A stretch of 64,000 bases of DNA from Selenomonadales bacterium (GTDB lineage Bacteria > Bacillota > Negativicutes > Sporomusales > UBA7701). The stretch lies in the NCBI GenBank assembly GCA_029976065.1, contig JARKNV010000012.1, positions 1 to 64,000 on the forward strand, written 5' to 3'. Below the pieces are notes generated by a model that was given only the letters and a program-made list of their open reading frames with translations, did not search any database and had not been told where the DNA came from. The translations under genes and the position numbers were made by a program. Shown one piece after another: positions 1 to 7,925 of the stretch; position 1 is the stretch's first letter; each line of letters begins with the position of its first letter.

Positions 1-669
1 AACGCCCTCGAAGCCGCGCTCGTCCTCAAGGAAAAGCACGGCGGCAAGGTCACCGTCATCAGCATGGGACCGCCCCAGGCCAAAGACGCCCTCAAAGAAT
101 GCCTCGCCATGGGGGCCGACCAGGCCATCCTCGTCAGCGACCGCGCCTTCGGCGGCGCCGACACCCTAGCCACCAGCTACACCCTCGCGGCGGCCATCAG
201 AAAACTTGGCACAATCGACCTCGCCCTCTTCGGCAAACAAGCCATCGACGGCGACACCGCCCAGGTCGGCCCCGAAGTCGCCGAACACCTCGGCATCCCC
301 CAAGTCACCTACGTCGCCAAAGTCGACATCGACGGCAGCACCGCCCGCGTCGAGCGCGAACACGAAGACGGCTACGAAGTCATCGAAGTAGGCCTTCCCG
401 CCATGCTCACCTTCGTAAAATCCGCCAACGAGCCGCGCTACCCCACCGTCAAAGGCACCATGCGCGCCAACCGGGCCGAGATACCCGTCTGGACGCTCGC
501 CGACCTGCAAGTCGACGAAGCCAGGCTCGGCCTCAAAGGCTCGCCCACCCAAGTCCGCAAAATCTTCACCCCCAAACAGCGCACCCAGGGGGTACTCATC
601 GAAAAAGACACCGCCAAAGAAGCGGTTGCGGACCTCATCGCCAAACTGACAGAAGCGAAGATCGTCTAG
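1..669 (+). CDS. etfB: Electron transfer flavoprotein beta subunit (5' end outside window)
   Basis: This is the small subunit of the FAD-containing electron transfer flavoprotein, which passes electrons between acyl-CoA or lactate dehydrogenases and ferredoxin or quinone carriers. The frame is open from base 1, and the residues before the first internal Met (NALEAALVLKEKHGGKVTVI) fit the family, so about 40 N-terminal residues are missing. The conserved SMGPPQA segment, the DRAFGGADTLATSY region and the GKQAIDGDTAQVGPEVAEHL motif typical of EtfB are visible. The stop lies 14 bases before etfA, so the two genes form one transcription unit. The partner dehydrogenase, if linked, would be upstream of the window. 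Confidence 0.93.
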   Translation, partial: NALEAALVLKEKHGGKVTVISMGPPQAKDALKECLAMGADQAILVSDRAFGGADTLATSYTLAAAIRKLGTIDLALFGKQAIDGDTAQVGPEVAEHLGIPQVTYVAKVDIDGSTARVEREHEDGYEVIEVGLPAMLTFVKSANEPRYPTVKGTMRANRAEIPVWTLADLQVDEARLGLKGSPTQVRKIFTPKQRTQGVLIEKDTAKEAVADLIAKLTEAKIV

Positions 670-683
670 GGGGTAGCGAAACA

Positions 684-1883
684 ATGGCCATCAAAATAAT
701 CAAAGACAACTGCATCGGCTGCAGCGCCTGCGTCAGCGCCTGTCCCTTCGGCGCCATCGAAATGCAAGGCGACAACAAAGCCCACATCACCGACGCCTGC
801 ACCGCCTGCGGCGCCTGCGTCGACACCTGCCCGGTCAAAACCATCATCCGCGAAGAAGAAGCCAAAACCGTCGCCATCGACAAAAACGCCTACAAAGACG
901 TCTGGGTCTACATCGAACTAAACGAAGGCAAACCCCGCAACGTCGGCCTCGAACTTTTGGGCGAAGGCCGCAAACTCGCCGACGCCATGGGCCAGAAACT
1001 GGCCGCCGTCCTCCTCGGCGACGGCGTCGAAGCCATCGCCAAAGAAGCCTTCGCCGCCGGCGCCGACAAAATCTACCTCGTCGAAGGCCCCGAATACGCC
1101 CACTACAGCACCGACGCCTACACCATCGCCCTGGTCGACCTCATCGGCGCCTACAAACCCTCCGTCATCCTCCTCGGCGCCACCAACGACGGCCGCGACC
1201 TCGGGCCGCGCATCGCCTGCCGCGTCGGCACCGGCCTCACCGCCGACTGCACCGGCCTGGGCATCGACGAAGCCACCGGCCTCGTCGCCTGGACCCGTCC
1301 GGCCTTCGGCGGCAACATCATGGCCACCATCCTCTGCCCCGAACACCGGCCGCAGATGGGCACCGTCCGGCCGAAAGTCTTCAAGAAACCCGAACCCGAC
1401 TACGGCAAGAGCGGCGAAATCATCCGCGTTGCCAGCAAAGTCAAAGACGGCGACATCCGCACCAAACTCGTCGACGTCATCAAAGTCTGCACCGCCTCCT
1501 GCAACCTCGAAGAAGCGGAAATCATCGTCTCCGGCGGCCGCGGCCTGTGCAAGCCGGAAAACTTCTCGCTCGTCGAAGACCTCGCCAACGTACTCGGCGG
1601 AGCTGTCGGCGCCTCCCGCGCCGCCGTCGACGCCGGCTGGAAACCGGCCCTTCACCAGGTCGGCCAGACAGGCAAGACGGTCGGGCCCAAGATCTACTTC
1701 GCCTGCGGCATCTCCGGCGCCATCCAGCATCTGGCCGGCATGTCGTCGTCGGACATCGTCATCGCCGTCAACAAAGACCCCGACGCCCCCATCTTCAAAA
1801 TGGCCGACTACGGCATCGTCGGCGATGTCATGGAAGTCCTGCCGATACTCACCGAGGAGTTCAAGAAAATCAAGGCAAGCTAA
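684..1883 (+). CDS. etfA: Electron transfer flavoprotein alpha subunit with N-terminal 2[4Fe-4S] ferredoxin domain
   Basis: 399 residues. Residues 1-55 form a bacterial ferredoxin domain with two clusters (C10, C13, C16, C20 and C39, C42, C45, C49). The rest is EtfA, with an N-terminal alpha/beta domain and a C-terminal FAD-binding domain (GGRGL, then [19 protein letters not shown] and [11 protein letters not shown]). The ATG at 684 is chosen because it begins the ferredoxin domain and follows etfB closely; the longer open frame upstream is only an overlap with etfB. Ferredoxin-fused EtfA proteins are known from electron-bifurcating complexes such as caffeyl-CoA reductase CarCDE and lactate dehydrogenase/Etf of Acetobacterium. 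Membership of such a complex here is inferred. Confidence 0.94.
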   Translation: MAIKIIKDNCIGCSACVSACPFGAIEMQGDNKAHITDACTACGACVDTCPVKTIIREEEAKTVAIDKNAYKDVWVYIELNEGKPRNVGLELLGEGRKLADAMGQKLAAVLLGDGVEAIAKEAFAAGADKIYLVEGPEYAHYSTDAYTIALVDLIGAYKPSVILLGATNDGRDLGPRIACRVGTGLTADCTGLGIDEATGLVAWTRPAFGGNIMATILCPEHRPQMGTVRPKVFKKPEPDYGKSGEIIRVASKVKDGDIRTKLVDVIKVCTASCNLEEAEIIVSGGRGLCKPENFSLVEDLANVLGGAVGASRAAVDAGWKPALHQVGQTGKTVGPKIYFACGISGAIQHLAGMSSSDIVIAVNKDPDAPIFKMADYGIVGDVMEVLPILTEEFKKIKAS

Positions 1884-1990
1884 CATATGATGGACGAAGG
1901 TAACCGACGCACCCGCTGATAAAAGGTGGAGATCGCACCTTGGTTGAACTTTAACCTATTGACGACGGTCCATTATATCATAGGTATTTT

Positions 1991-2006
1991 CAAGCCGATC
2001 GGCTTG
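1991..2006. promoter_or_regulatory. 16-bp perfect palindrome, candidate operator of the MFS gene
   Basis: CAAGCCGATCGGCTTG is perfectly symmetric. It lies just after a possible promoter (TTGACG at 1959-1964, 16 bp, TAGGTA at 1981-1986) and about 65 bp before the MFS start. The position suits a repressor site. No regulator for it is encoded next to it. Confidence 0.4.
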
Positions 2007-2070
2007 TTGGCGACTAAGCAGGGACGCCCGAATACTTCCTGTAAAACGTAGGATGCGAGGAGTGTATGCA

Positions 2071-3378
2071 ATGTCTGTATTGCCAGGTAGCTCAACGGAG
2101 GCTCAATATATCAAGCCTCAGTCGAATATTCGGTGGTCAGCGGTAGCACTCTGTTGTGGGATGATAACCATTTGTTATATTGACCGCGTGAACTTGGCGG
2201 TCACAGCCCCAACGTTGATGAAAGTTTTCAATTTGACTCCCGCCGAGATGGGAATATTGATGTCGGCGTTCTTCTGGTCGTACGTCCTTGTTATGATGCC
2301 GACGGGCTGGATGATCAATCGCTATGGGCCAAAAATCATCGGGTTCTGGTGCTGTTTGGTCTGGGGACTGGCAACGGTAGCGATGGCGGTTGTCACCGGT
2401 TTCAAATCAATGCTGGCGGTGCGCGTGGTGCTTGGTGTCACGGAATCGCCGGCATATCCGGTGAGCGCCAGGGTGGTGTCGGTGTGGGTGCCTGCCCGCG
2501 AACGCACTTTTTCATCGGCGGCTTTCGACAGTTGTTCGCGCATCGGCAACGCCATCGCGCCGCCGCTCGTTGTCTGGCTGACAATGACCTGGGGCTGGCA
2601 GGAATCATTTTTGATTACCGGCCTGATGGCGGTAGCGTATGCATTCGTTTGGAAGTTCAACTACCATGAGCCTGACGACCATCCGCGAGTCACGGAGTCG
2701 GAGCTCGCCTATATCCGCCAAAATGAAGTGGTAAGCACCGATGGAAAAGTCGAGAAACCCAAACCTATCCCGATTTTGCAGTTGTTCACGTACCGCCAGA
2801 TGATTCTGGTATGCATAGGAGCCTTTTGTTACTCTTATTACTGGACCAATTTCAACATGTGGATTCCGACGTATCTGGTCAAGGCCAAAGGCTTCGATAT
2901 GAAGGCCATGGGTATGGCGGCCATGGCGCCCTATATTGCCGGCGTTACCTTGGAGGTGCTGGGCGGCTACCTGATGGATGCCTGGCATCGGCGCGGGGCC
3001 TCGATCAACAAGCTGCGGCGCACCGGACTGGGGGTTTGCCTGCTGTTGGCCGCCGCCACCCTGTATATGGCCGTGCTCAGCAGCGACCCGGTAATGATCG
3101 TGGTATGGTTGACGGCATCCATGGGCATATTCTCCTTCGGGGCCGGGAACAAATGGTCGATTCCGAGCGATATCGCCCCCTATGGTCAGGGCGGCGGCGT
3201 GGCCAGCGTCATGAATATGGTCGGCAATATCGGTTCGATTATCGCGCCCGCTCTCACCGGCTATCTGGCCGGCGGCGCTCTGGGCTATAACGGCGGCTTC
3301 ATCGCCATGGCGGTGATTGTAGCCATTGGGTCTATAGCGTATATCTTTAACGATTACAGCCGGCTGGTTCCCAGATAA
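2071..3378 (+). CDS. MFS transporter, anion:cation symporter type
   Basis: 435 residues with about twelve hydrophobic segments. The N-terminal half has the layout of organic-acid carriers of the MFS ACS family: a DRVNLAVTAP stretch in the first membrane-segment region, PTGWMINRYGPK at the loop 2-3 signature, and ESPAYPVSARVVSVWVP. The family moves sugar acids and other carboxylates with protons or sodium. The ATG at 2071 is preferred to the one at 2053 because GCGAGGAG (2055-2062) sits at ribosome-binding distance from 2071 and would be inside the gene otherwise. The substrate cannot be read from the sequence; no catabolic enzyme lies in the same operon. Confidence 0.85.
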   Translation: MSVLPGSSTEAQYIKPQSNIRWSAVALCCGMITICYIDRVNLAVTAPTLMKVFNLTPAEMGILMSAFFWSYVLVMMPTGWMINRYGPKIIGFWCCLVWGLATVAMAVVTGFKSMLAVRVVLGVTESPAYPVSARVVSVWVPARERTFSSAAFDSCSRIGNAIAPPLVVWLTMTWGWQESFLITGLMAVAYAFVWKFNYHEPDDHPRVTESELAYIRQNEVVSTDGKVEKPKPIPILQLFTYRQMILVCIGAFCYSYYWTNFNMWIPTYLVKAKGFDMKAMGMAAMAPYIAGVTLEVLGGYLMDAWHRRGASINKLRRTGLGVCLLLAAATLYMAVLSSDPVMIVVWLTASMGIFSFGAGNKWSIPSDIAPYGQGGGVASVMNMVGNIGSIIAPALTGYLAGGALGYNGGFIAMAVIVAIGSIAYIFNDYSRLVPR

Positions 3379-3474
3379 TCCGGCGGCGGAAAGCTGCTTT
3401 GGCGAGAACTGATCGAGTTCGGCTCTCCGCCAAAGCAATTTTCATGAGATGCCGTGGGCGTTCAGGAGGAGACT

Positions 3475-4020
3475 ATGGATAGCGTGGCAATAGCCGTTGT
3501 CTTATTCGTAATAGCCGGTTTGGTTGCCGTCGGCCTGTTGGGCTACAAGCAGCAAAAAAAAGCCGCGGCAACTACGGCGGAAGTTGATCAAGACATTCTC
3601 GGCCAAAATCCGGGGGCCGAACTGCTCGGCCCAATAAGCTATCACGGCGGCTTCCCGCAGATGGCGAAGCCTTCGGTGCTGCAACTGGGGCTGACCGGGG
3701 ACGGCTTGATTCTCTACGATTACAAGGGCTGGTCAGGCAAGGTGCTTTGCCGGGACTGGCGCGGTATAGAGCGGTTTACCATTTTGGCAAAAGCCGATAC
3801 CACCGGAAAAAGTACGGTAATGCTGGGACCGCTGGTGCCGTATTTCTATAAAGATAAGCTGCGGTATTTTATTGCCATCAAATATATAGATATAAACAAC
3901 CAGGAAAATCATTTGCTTATCGAACCAGGCAGCGAAACGATGCAACAGGATATTTACGCAAGACTGTCCCGCGAAAGAGTGCGGGTCGTCCACGGCTGCG
4001 AGAGAGATAAAGTCGGGTGA
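3475..4020 (+). CDS. Membrane-anchored protein of unknown function
   Basis: 181 residues. Residues 4-24 form one hydrophobic segment followed by a basic KQQKK patch. This suggests an N-terminal anchor, with the remaining ~155 residues as one soluble domain rich in aromatic and charged residues (YDYKGWSGKVLCRDWRGIERF). I recognise no family. The ATG at 3475 is chosen because CAGGAGGAG lies just before it. It follows the MFS gene by 96 bases and may be co-transcribed. A palindromic terminator-like hairpin lies downstream. Confidence 0.6.
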   Translation: MDSVAIAVVLFVIAGLVAVGLLGYKQQKKAAATTAEVDQDILGQNPGAELLGPISYHGGFPQMAKPSVLQLGLTGDGLILYDYKGWSGKVLCRDWRGIERFTILAKADTTGKSTVMLGPLVPYFYKDKLRYFIAIKYIDINNQENHLLIEPGSETMQQDIYARLSRERVRVVHGCERDKVG

Positions 4021-4100
4021 AAGACCATTAAGCGCAACAAACTGATTACTTGGATTAGTGGCGCTGTACTAAAGCGAGACGGCGACCACGCGCTTCGCTG

Positions 4101-4138
4101 ATGCCCCCCATGCGCAAGAAGCTATGGGGGGCATGCTT
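4101..4138 (+). terminator. Rho-independent terminator after the 3475-4020 gene
   Basis: Perfect 11-bp arms (ATGCCCCCCAT at 4101-4111 and ATGGGGGGCAT at 4124-4134) flank a 12-base loop, followed by GCTTTT. It closes the MFS/orphan unit. Confidence 0.7.
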
Positions 4139-4209
4139 TTGATCGTCACGGATAAGCGGATAAAATGAAAGTGTTGTTTGCCGCTTTTTTTCTATATGTT
4201 TTTTAGCAG

Positions 4210-4350
4210 GTATTTGCAGACTGCCGTAAAATATTAGAACCAATCAGGTATCTCTCCTGGAGCGGTGCCCGCTCTGTAAGGGCAAGACGTGAAACGATCG
4301 GTGCAGATAACCTTTGGGCAAGGGCGGGGAATCCCCGCCTGTTGTTTTCT
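4210..4350 (+). promoter_or_regulatory. Possible leader RNA with a terminator hairpin ahead of the sigma-54 activator
   Basis: The 383 bases between the preceding gene and the GTG at 4404 contain no gene. After the terminator at 4101-4138 there is a stretch with several short complementary arms, then a tight G+C hairpin (GGCGGG and CCCGCC arms, 4323-4339) followed by TGTTGTTTTCT. A terminator placed before a start codon suggests attenuation. I could not match the upstream part to a known riboswitch class. Confidence 0.35.
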
Positions 4351-4403
4351 AAAAGGGAGTATTGCTGGCGGCTGGTTTGCTTGCAAGCAAGGAGGTTTTT
4401 CCG

Positions 4404-6458
4404 GTGAAAAGAGTTGTCGTCGTAAGCAGTTGGGAAAGAACGGCTAATACTATCAGACGGCAGTTGGAGAATTTGTTCGGGGATTTTATCGAGGTCGACT
4501 TTACCTCCATTGAGCGGGGCGTGCATTCGACCATACAAGCGGATTTGGTGTTAGTCGCGACAACCAAGGTGTCCAGTTATATAAGCAAATACGTCGCGGC
4601 TGGCACGTACGTGCTGGTAATGAAAAGGACCATAACCAGAGCCGGTTGGGATATGATTATGGCTATTCCTCCGCAAACCAAGGTTTTGTTGGTGAATGAT
4701 CTGCAGGAAAGCACTTATGAAACAATGGCATTATTGTACGAGCTGGGGGCCAAACATCTCGATCTGATTCCTTATTATCCGGGAGTGGAAGATTTTGAAC
4801 TGCCCCAAATTGCCATAACGCCTAATGAAGTCTCTCTGGTGCCGGCCAATGTGGAAAAAGTAATCAATATCGGGGATAGGGTCCTTGATGCGTATACTAT
4901 TAGCGACATTTTAACGAAGCTGGATCTTTTTAACAATAAAACCGCCAGACAACTGGCGTTTAAGTGTCTGGAAGATACAATCCCTTGCAATCCCAAATTA
5001 TTCGGCGGCCTGAATACCGTCATGGAAAGCAAGCAGCATTTGGAATTGGTGCTTGAAGTAGTGGATGAAGGGGTTATCGCCTATGACGAGGAAGGCAAGA
5101 TTATCATTTTTAACAAATTCGCCGAAAGGATTTTCCGCAATCCTCCCTGGAAGGTTAAAGGCACCTTATTGCAAGACTTTTTCTCCGATATATTGGATAA
5201 CATCCGCACTGCCGCCGAGGTAAAAGATGTTACCTTTACGATTAACGGGAACAATTATATTGTCAATAAATATCCGCTGTATCTGAAGGATCAGTATGTC
5301 GGCGGCGTAATAAGATTTAAGGAATATACCGAGATCGAGCGGTTGGAACAAAAAATACGACAGGAAACAAGAAACAAAGGGTATGTGGCCAAATATTCCT
5401 TTGCCGATATAATCGGCACCAGCCAGGCATTAATGGCAACCCGGGCGCTTGCGACAAAAATGGCCAAGGGCGATAGCACCATTTTAATCGAAGGCGAAAG
5501 CGGCACCGGCAAAGAGCTGTTTGCGCAGGCTATTCATAATGCGTCCTCCCGCAGGGATAATCCTTTCGTAGCCTTTAATTGCGCTTCAGTCCCGGACGCA
5601 TTGATTGAAAGCGAGCTTTTCGGCTATGAAGACGGCGCTTTTACCGGCGCCAGAAAGGGCGGCAAACCGGGATTATTCGAGCTGGCTAATCATGGCACGG
5701 TCTTTCTGGATGAAATAGGCGATATTTCCAAGAACATGCAGGCGAAACTGCTGAGAATATTACAGGAGAAGGAGATTGTAAGAATCGGGGGCTATGCCGT
5801 TAAACCCATTGACATAAGGGTTATTGCCGCTACCAACAGGAATCTGCGCGACCTGGTGGCCAAAGAGGACTTTCGGAAGGATTTATATTACCGCATAAAT
5901 GTTTTATTGCTGAGGGTGCCCTCTCTCAAGGAACGGCAAAGTGACATTTTACCGTTGATAAACTATTTTCTGGGTAAATACGGCGTCAACAGGATTATTG
6001 CCGAGGAAGTTCTGGCGGCCTTACAGTTGTACCCATGGCCGGGCAACATTCGGGAGCTGGAAAATTGCGTGGCTTATCTGGTTAATATGTCTGACGACAA
6101 GTGCATCGGTTCAAGAGATTTGCCGATAAGCATTTCCGATTACATCAATAGCCGGTCCGCCACCGGCACAACCGATGAGCAACCTTTTGACGCGGGTGAT
6201 TTCGGCGAAATGGGGCTGATTCTGACGGTTATTCATGAGGCGCAGCAGGGTGGCCGGACGATCGGGCGCGGCGAAATTTCCAAGCGGTTAAAAGCCTGTC
6301 AAGTCCACCTGACCGAACAAGAAGTGCGCAGCCGTTTGAAAAAGCTGGCCGCAACTCAATACATTTCCATAGGTAAAGGACGGGCCGGAACTAAATTGAC
6401 GGTGCGAGGAGAAAAGATGATCGCGATAAACGGGTTGAATGGGTTATTAAAAGAGTAA
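4404..6458 (+). CDS. Sigma-54-interacting transcriptional activator with N-terminal sensor and PAS domains
   Basis: 684 residues. Residues 1-200 resemble the N-terminal sensory region of PrpR-like activators. A PAS domain follows (about 215-310, VLEVVDEGVIAYDEEGKIIIFN), then an AAA+ domain with Walker A GESGTGKE, the sigma-54 contact loop GAFTGA and FLDEIGD as Walker B. The C-terminus lacks the usual Fis helix-turn-helix. It has a winged-helix-like stretch instead (GRGEISKRLKACQVHLTEQEVRSRLKKL). The GTG at 4404 is chosen because AAGGAGG (4389-4395) precedes it. It probably activates the next two genes from the -24/-12 promoter at 6613-6630. Confidence 0.88.
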   Translation: MKRVVVVSSWERTANTIRRQLENLFGDFIEVDFTSIERGVHSTIQADLVLVATTKVSSYISKYVAAGTYVLVMKRTITRAGWDMIMAIPPQTKVLLVNDLQESTYETMALLYELGAKHLDLIPYYPGVEDFELPQIAITPNEVSLVPANVEKVINIGDRVLDAYTISDILTKLDLFNNKTARQLAFKCLEDTIPCNPKLFGGLNTVMESKQHLELVLEVVDEGVIAYDEEGKIIIFNKFAERIFRNPPWKVKGTLLQDFFSDILDNIRTAAEVKDVTFTINGNNYIVNKYPLYLKDQYVGGVIRFKEYTEIERLEQKIRQETRNKGYVAKYSFADIIGTSQALMATRALATKMAKGDSTILIEGESGTGKELFAQAIHNASSRRDNPFVAFNCASVPDALIESELFGYEDGAFTGARKGGKPGLFELANHGTVFLDEIGDISKNMQAKLLRILQEKEIVRIGGYAVKPIDIRVIAATNRNLRDLVAKEDFRKDLYYRINVLLLRVPSLKERQSDILPLINYFLGKYGVNRIIAEEVLAALQLYPWPGNIRELENCVAYLVNMSDDKCIGSRDLPISISDYINSRSATGTTDEQPFDAGDFGEMGLILTVIHEAQQGGRTIGRGEISKRLKACQVHLTEQEVRSRLKKLAATQYISIGKGRAGTKLTVRGEKMIAINGLNGLLKE

Positions 6459-6500
6459 CTGGTTCAACCTATTCGCGATAAATTAACCTTTATTTAGGAC

Positions 6501-6535
6501 AATACAGGCCCGAGCGTGGGCCTGTATTTATTTTA
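6501..6535 (+). terminator. Rho-independent terminator of the sigma-54 activator gene
   Basis: Perfect 11-bp arms AATACAGGCCC (6501-6511) and GGGCCTGTATT (6518-6528) with a 6-base loop, followed by TATTTTA. It separates the regulator from its proposed target operon. Confidence 0.85.
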
Positions 6536-6612
6536 TCGCAAGGAGCCGCTTACCCCGATTAAAAGCATGCTTGCCATTATGGCGGCTTGCCGCTTTAGTA
6601 TTTGAAGCTGCT

Positions 6613-6630
6613 TTGGCATAGTATTTGCTT
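6613..6630 (+). promoter_or_regulatory. Sigma-54 (-24/-12) promoter of the 6663-9245 operon
   Basis: TTGGCATAGTATTTGCTT fits the consensus TGGCAC-N5-TTGC. GG is at 6615-6616 and GC at 6627-6628 with the required 10 bases between. The start of transcription would be near 6640, 23 bases before the ATG at 6663. The neighbouring activator carries the GAFTGA loop needed at such promoters. Confidence 0.75.
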
Positions 6631-6662
6631 TAAGAAAGGGAAGAAAAAAAGGGGGCGTTTAT

Positions 6663-7859
6663 ATGAGCAGCAAAGACAAATTTATATTCAGTGACGAATC
6701 GGCCAATCTTTATTTGGGTGACAGTGTGGATTTGGGATATTCGACAACGGAATCGTTTCCTATTTACCAGACCTCTTCTTATACTTTCCCGGATTTGAAA
6801 ACATCGCTCGAGGCCCGAAAAATAAAGGGTTACGTATATGGCAGGACCAATCACCCGAATTATACCAGTTTAAGCGAACTCGTGGCCCATATGGAAAAAG
6901 GGGAAGCGGCGTGGGTAGTGTCGTCCGGCATGTTTGCCATATTTATTAGTTTGATTACCTTGGTAAAAGCCGGCGATCACATCGTATGCAGCGCCAATTT
7001 ATACGGCGAAACCCATGAGATTTTAAAAAATTTATTAACTCAATATGGCCTGGAAACTACCTTTGTCGACTTTAACGATAAAACGGCGGTAGAACGGGCA
7101 ATACAACCCAATACCAAGCTGTTTTACGGTGAAGTTATCGCCAATCCTTTGACGATCTTGATGGATGTGGCCATGATAGCTGATATTGCCCATAAGGCTG
7201 ATTGCAAGCTGATTATTGATAACACTTTTTCCTCGCCTTATGTCATTAAGCCGTTAACGCTGGGCGCTGATCTGGTGATTAACAGTCTTACGAAGTACAT
7301 TAACGGTCACTTCGATGTTATCGGCGGAGCAATTGCAGCAAGTGAAGAGATTATTGACCGGGTCAGGTTCCTAAGCAAAATTTTCGGCGGTTGTTTAGCT
7401 CCGTTTGCTTGCTGGCTTGCGCTGCGCGGTGCCAGGACCTTCGATCTCAGGCTTGAAAAGCAAAATAAAAATGCCATTAAACTGGCCAAAGCGCTGGAAC
7501 AGAATCCGCTGGTCGCCAAGGTGCTCCACCCGAGTTTGGCAAGCCATCCGCAGCATGAACTGGCAAAGAGAATTTTCCGGAAAGATGCGTATGGAGCGAT
7601 GCTGAGCTTTAATTTGGAGGACGATTTAGAGCAAGCTGATAAATTTATAAAGTCCTTGAAGATGGTGGGATTTGCCAGCACCCTGGGCGGCTTTAGAACA
7701 ACGGTAGCCCATCCGTATTCTTCTTCGCATAAGGAATTGTCAGCCGAGGAGAAGGCTAAGACCGGTATTCATAACGGTACTATCAGGGTTTCGGTCGGCA
7801 TGGAAAACGCGGCTGACATCATACGGGATATTAGTGACGCGATCAAAGCAAGTAAATAG
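6663..7859 (+). CDS. Cys/Met-metabolism PLP enzyme, methionine gamma-lyase-like
   Basis: 398 residues of the trans-sulfuration (Cys/Met metabolism) family. The PLP lysine is K211 in SLTKYINGH. The YGRTNHPN motif lies at 59-66, and DNTFSSPYV holds the Asp that contacts PLP. The length equals that of methionine gamma-lyases, which cleave methionine to 2-oxobutyrate, methanethiol and ammonia. However, the position matching the active-site Cys116 of Pseudomonas methionine gamma-lyase (YGCT) is Glu here (YGET), so the substrate may differ. The ATG at 6663 has only a weak purine-rich ribosome site. It is co-transcribed with the Dcu-type carrier. Confidence 0.82.
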   Translation: MSSKDKFIFSDESANLYLGDSVDLGYSTTESFPIYQTSSYTFPDLKTSLEARKIKGYVYGRTNHPNYTSLSELVAHMEKGEAAWVVSSGMFAIFISLITLVKAGDHIVCSANLYGETHEILKNLLTQYGLETTFVDFNDKTAVERAIQPNTKLFYGEVIANPLTILMDVAMIADIAHKADCKLIIDNTFSSPYVIKPLTLGADLVINSLTKYINGHFDVIGGAIAASEEIIDRVRFLSKIFGGCLAPFACWLALRGARTFDLRLEKQNKNAIKLAKALEQNPLVAKVLHPSLASHPQHELAKRIFRKDAYGAMLSFNLEDDLEQADKFIKSLKMVGFASTLGGFRTTVAHPYSSSHKELSAEEKAKTGIHNGTIRVSVGMENAADIIRDISDAIKASK

Positions 7860-7862
7860 AAC

Positions 7863-7885
7863 GGCCAATCTACGTCAGATTGGCC
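7863..7885 (+). other. Intergenic hairpin between the PLP enzyme and the Dcu-type carrier
   Basis: Perfect 9-bp arms GGCCAATCT (7863-7871) and AGATTGGCC (7877-7885) with a 5-base loop and no T-tract. It starts just after the stop codon. It may stabilise or partly attenuate the transcript. Confidence 0.4.
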
Positions 7886-7925
7886 TTCCGGCGACCAGGG
7901 ATAATAAAAAGAAGGTGATGTTGAT

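Noticed and set aside
99-683. Long open frame extending etfA upstream through etfB
   Set aside because: It is the +2 shadow of etfB in C-rich DNA, composed of Arg, His and Pro. EtfA starts with its ferredoxin domain at 684.
4370-4386. TGGC-N7-TTGC match resembling a sigma-54 promoter just before the activator gene
   Set aside because: Transcription would start at about 4396, inside the ribosome-binding site of the GTG at 4404, so the transcript could not be translated normally. Probably a chance match.
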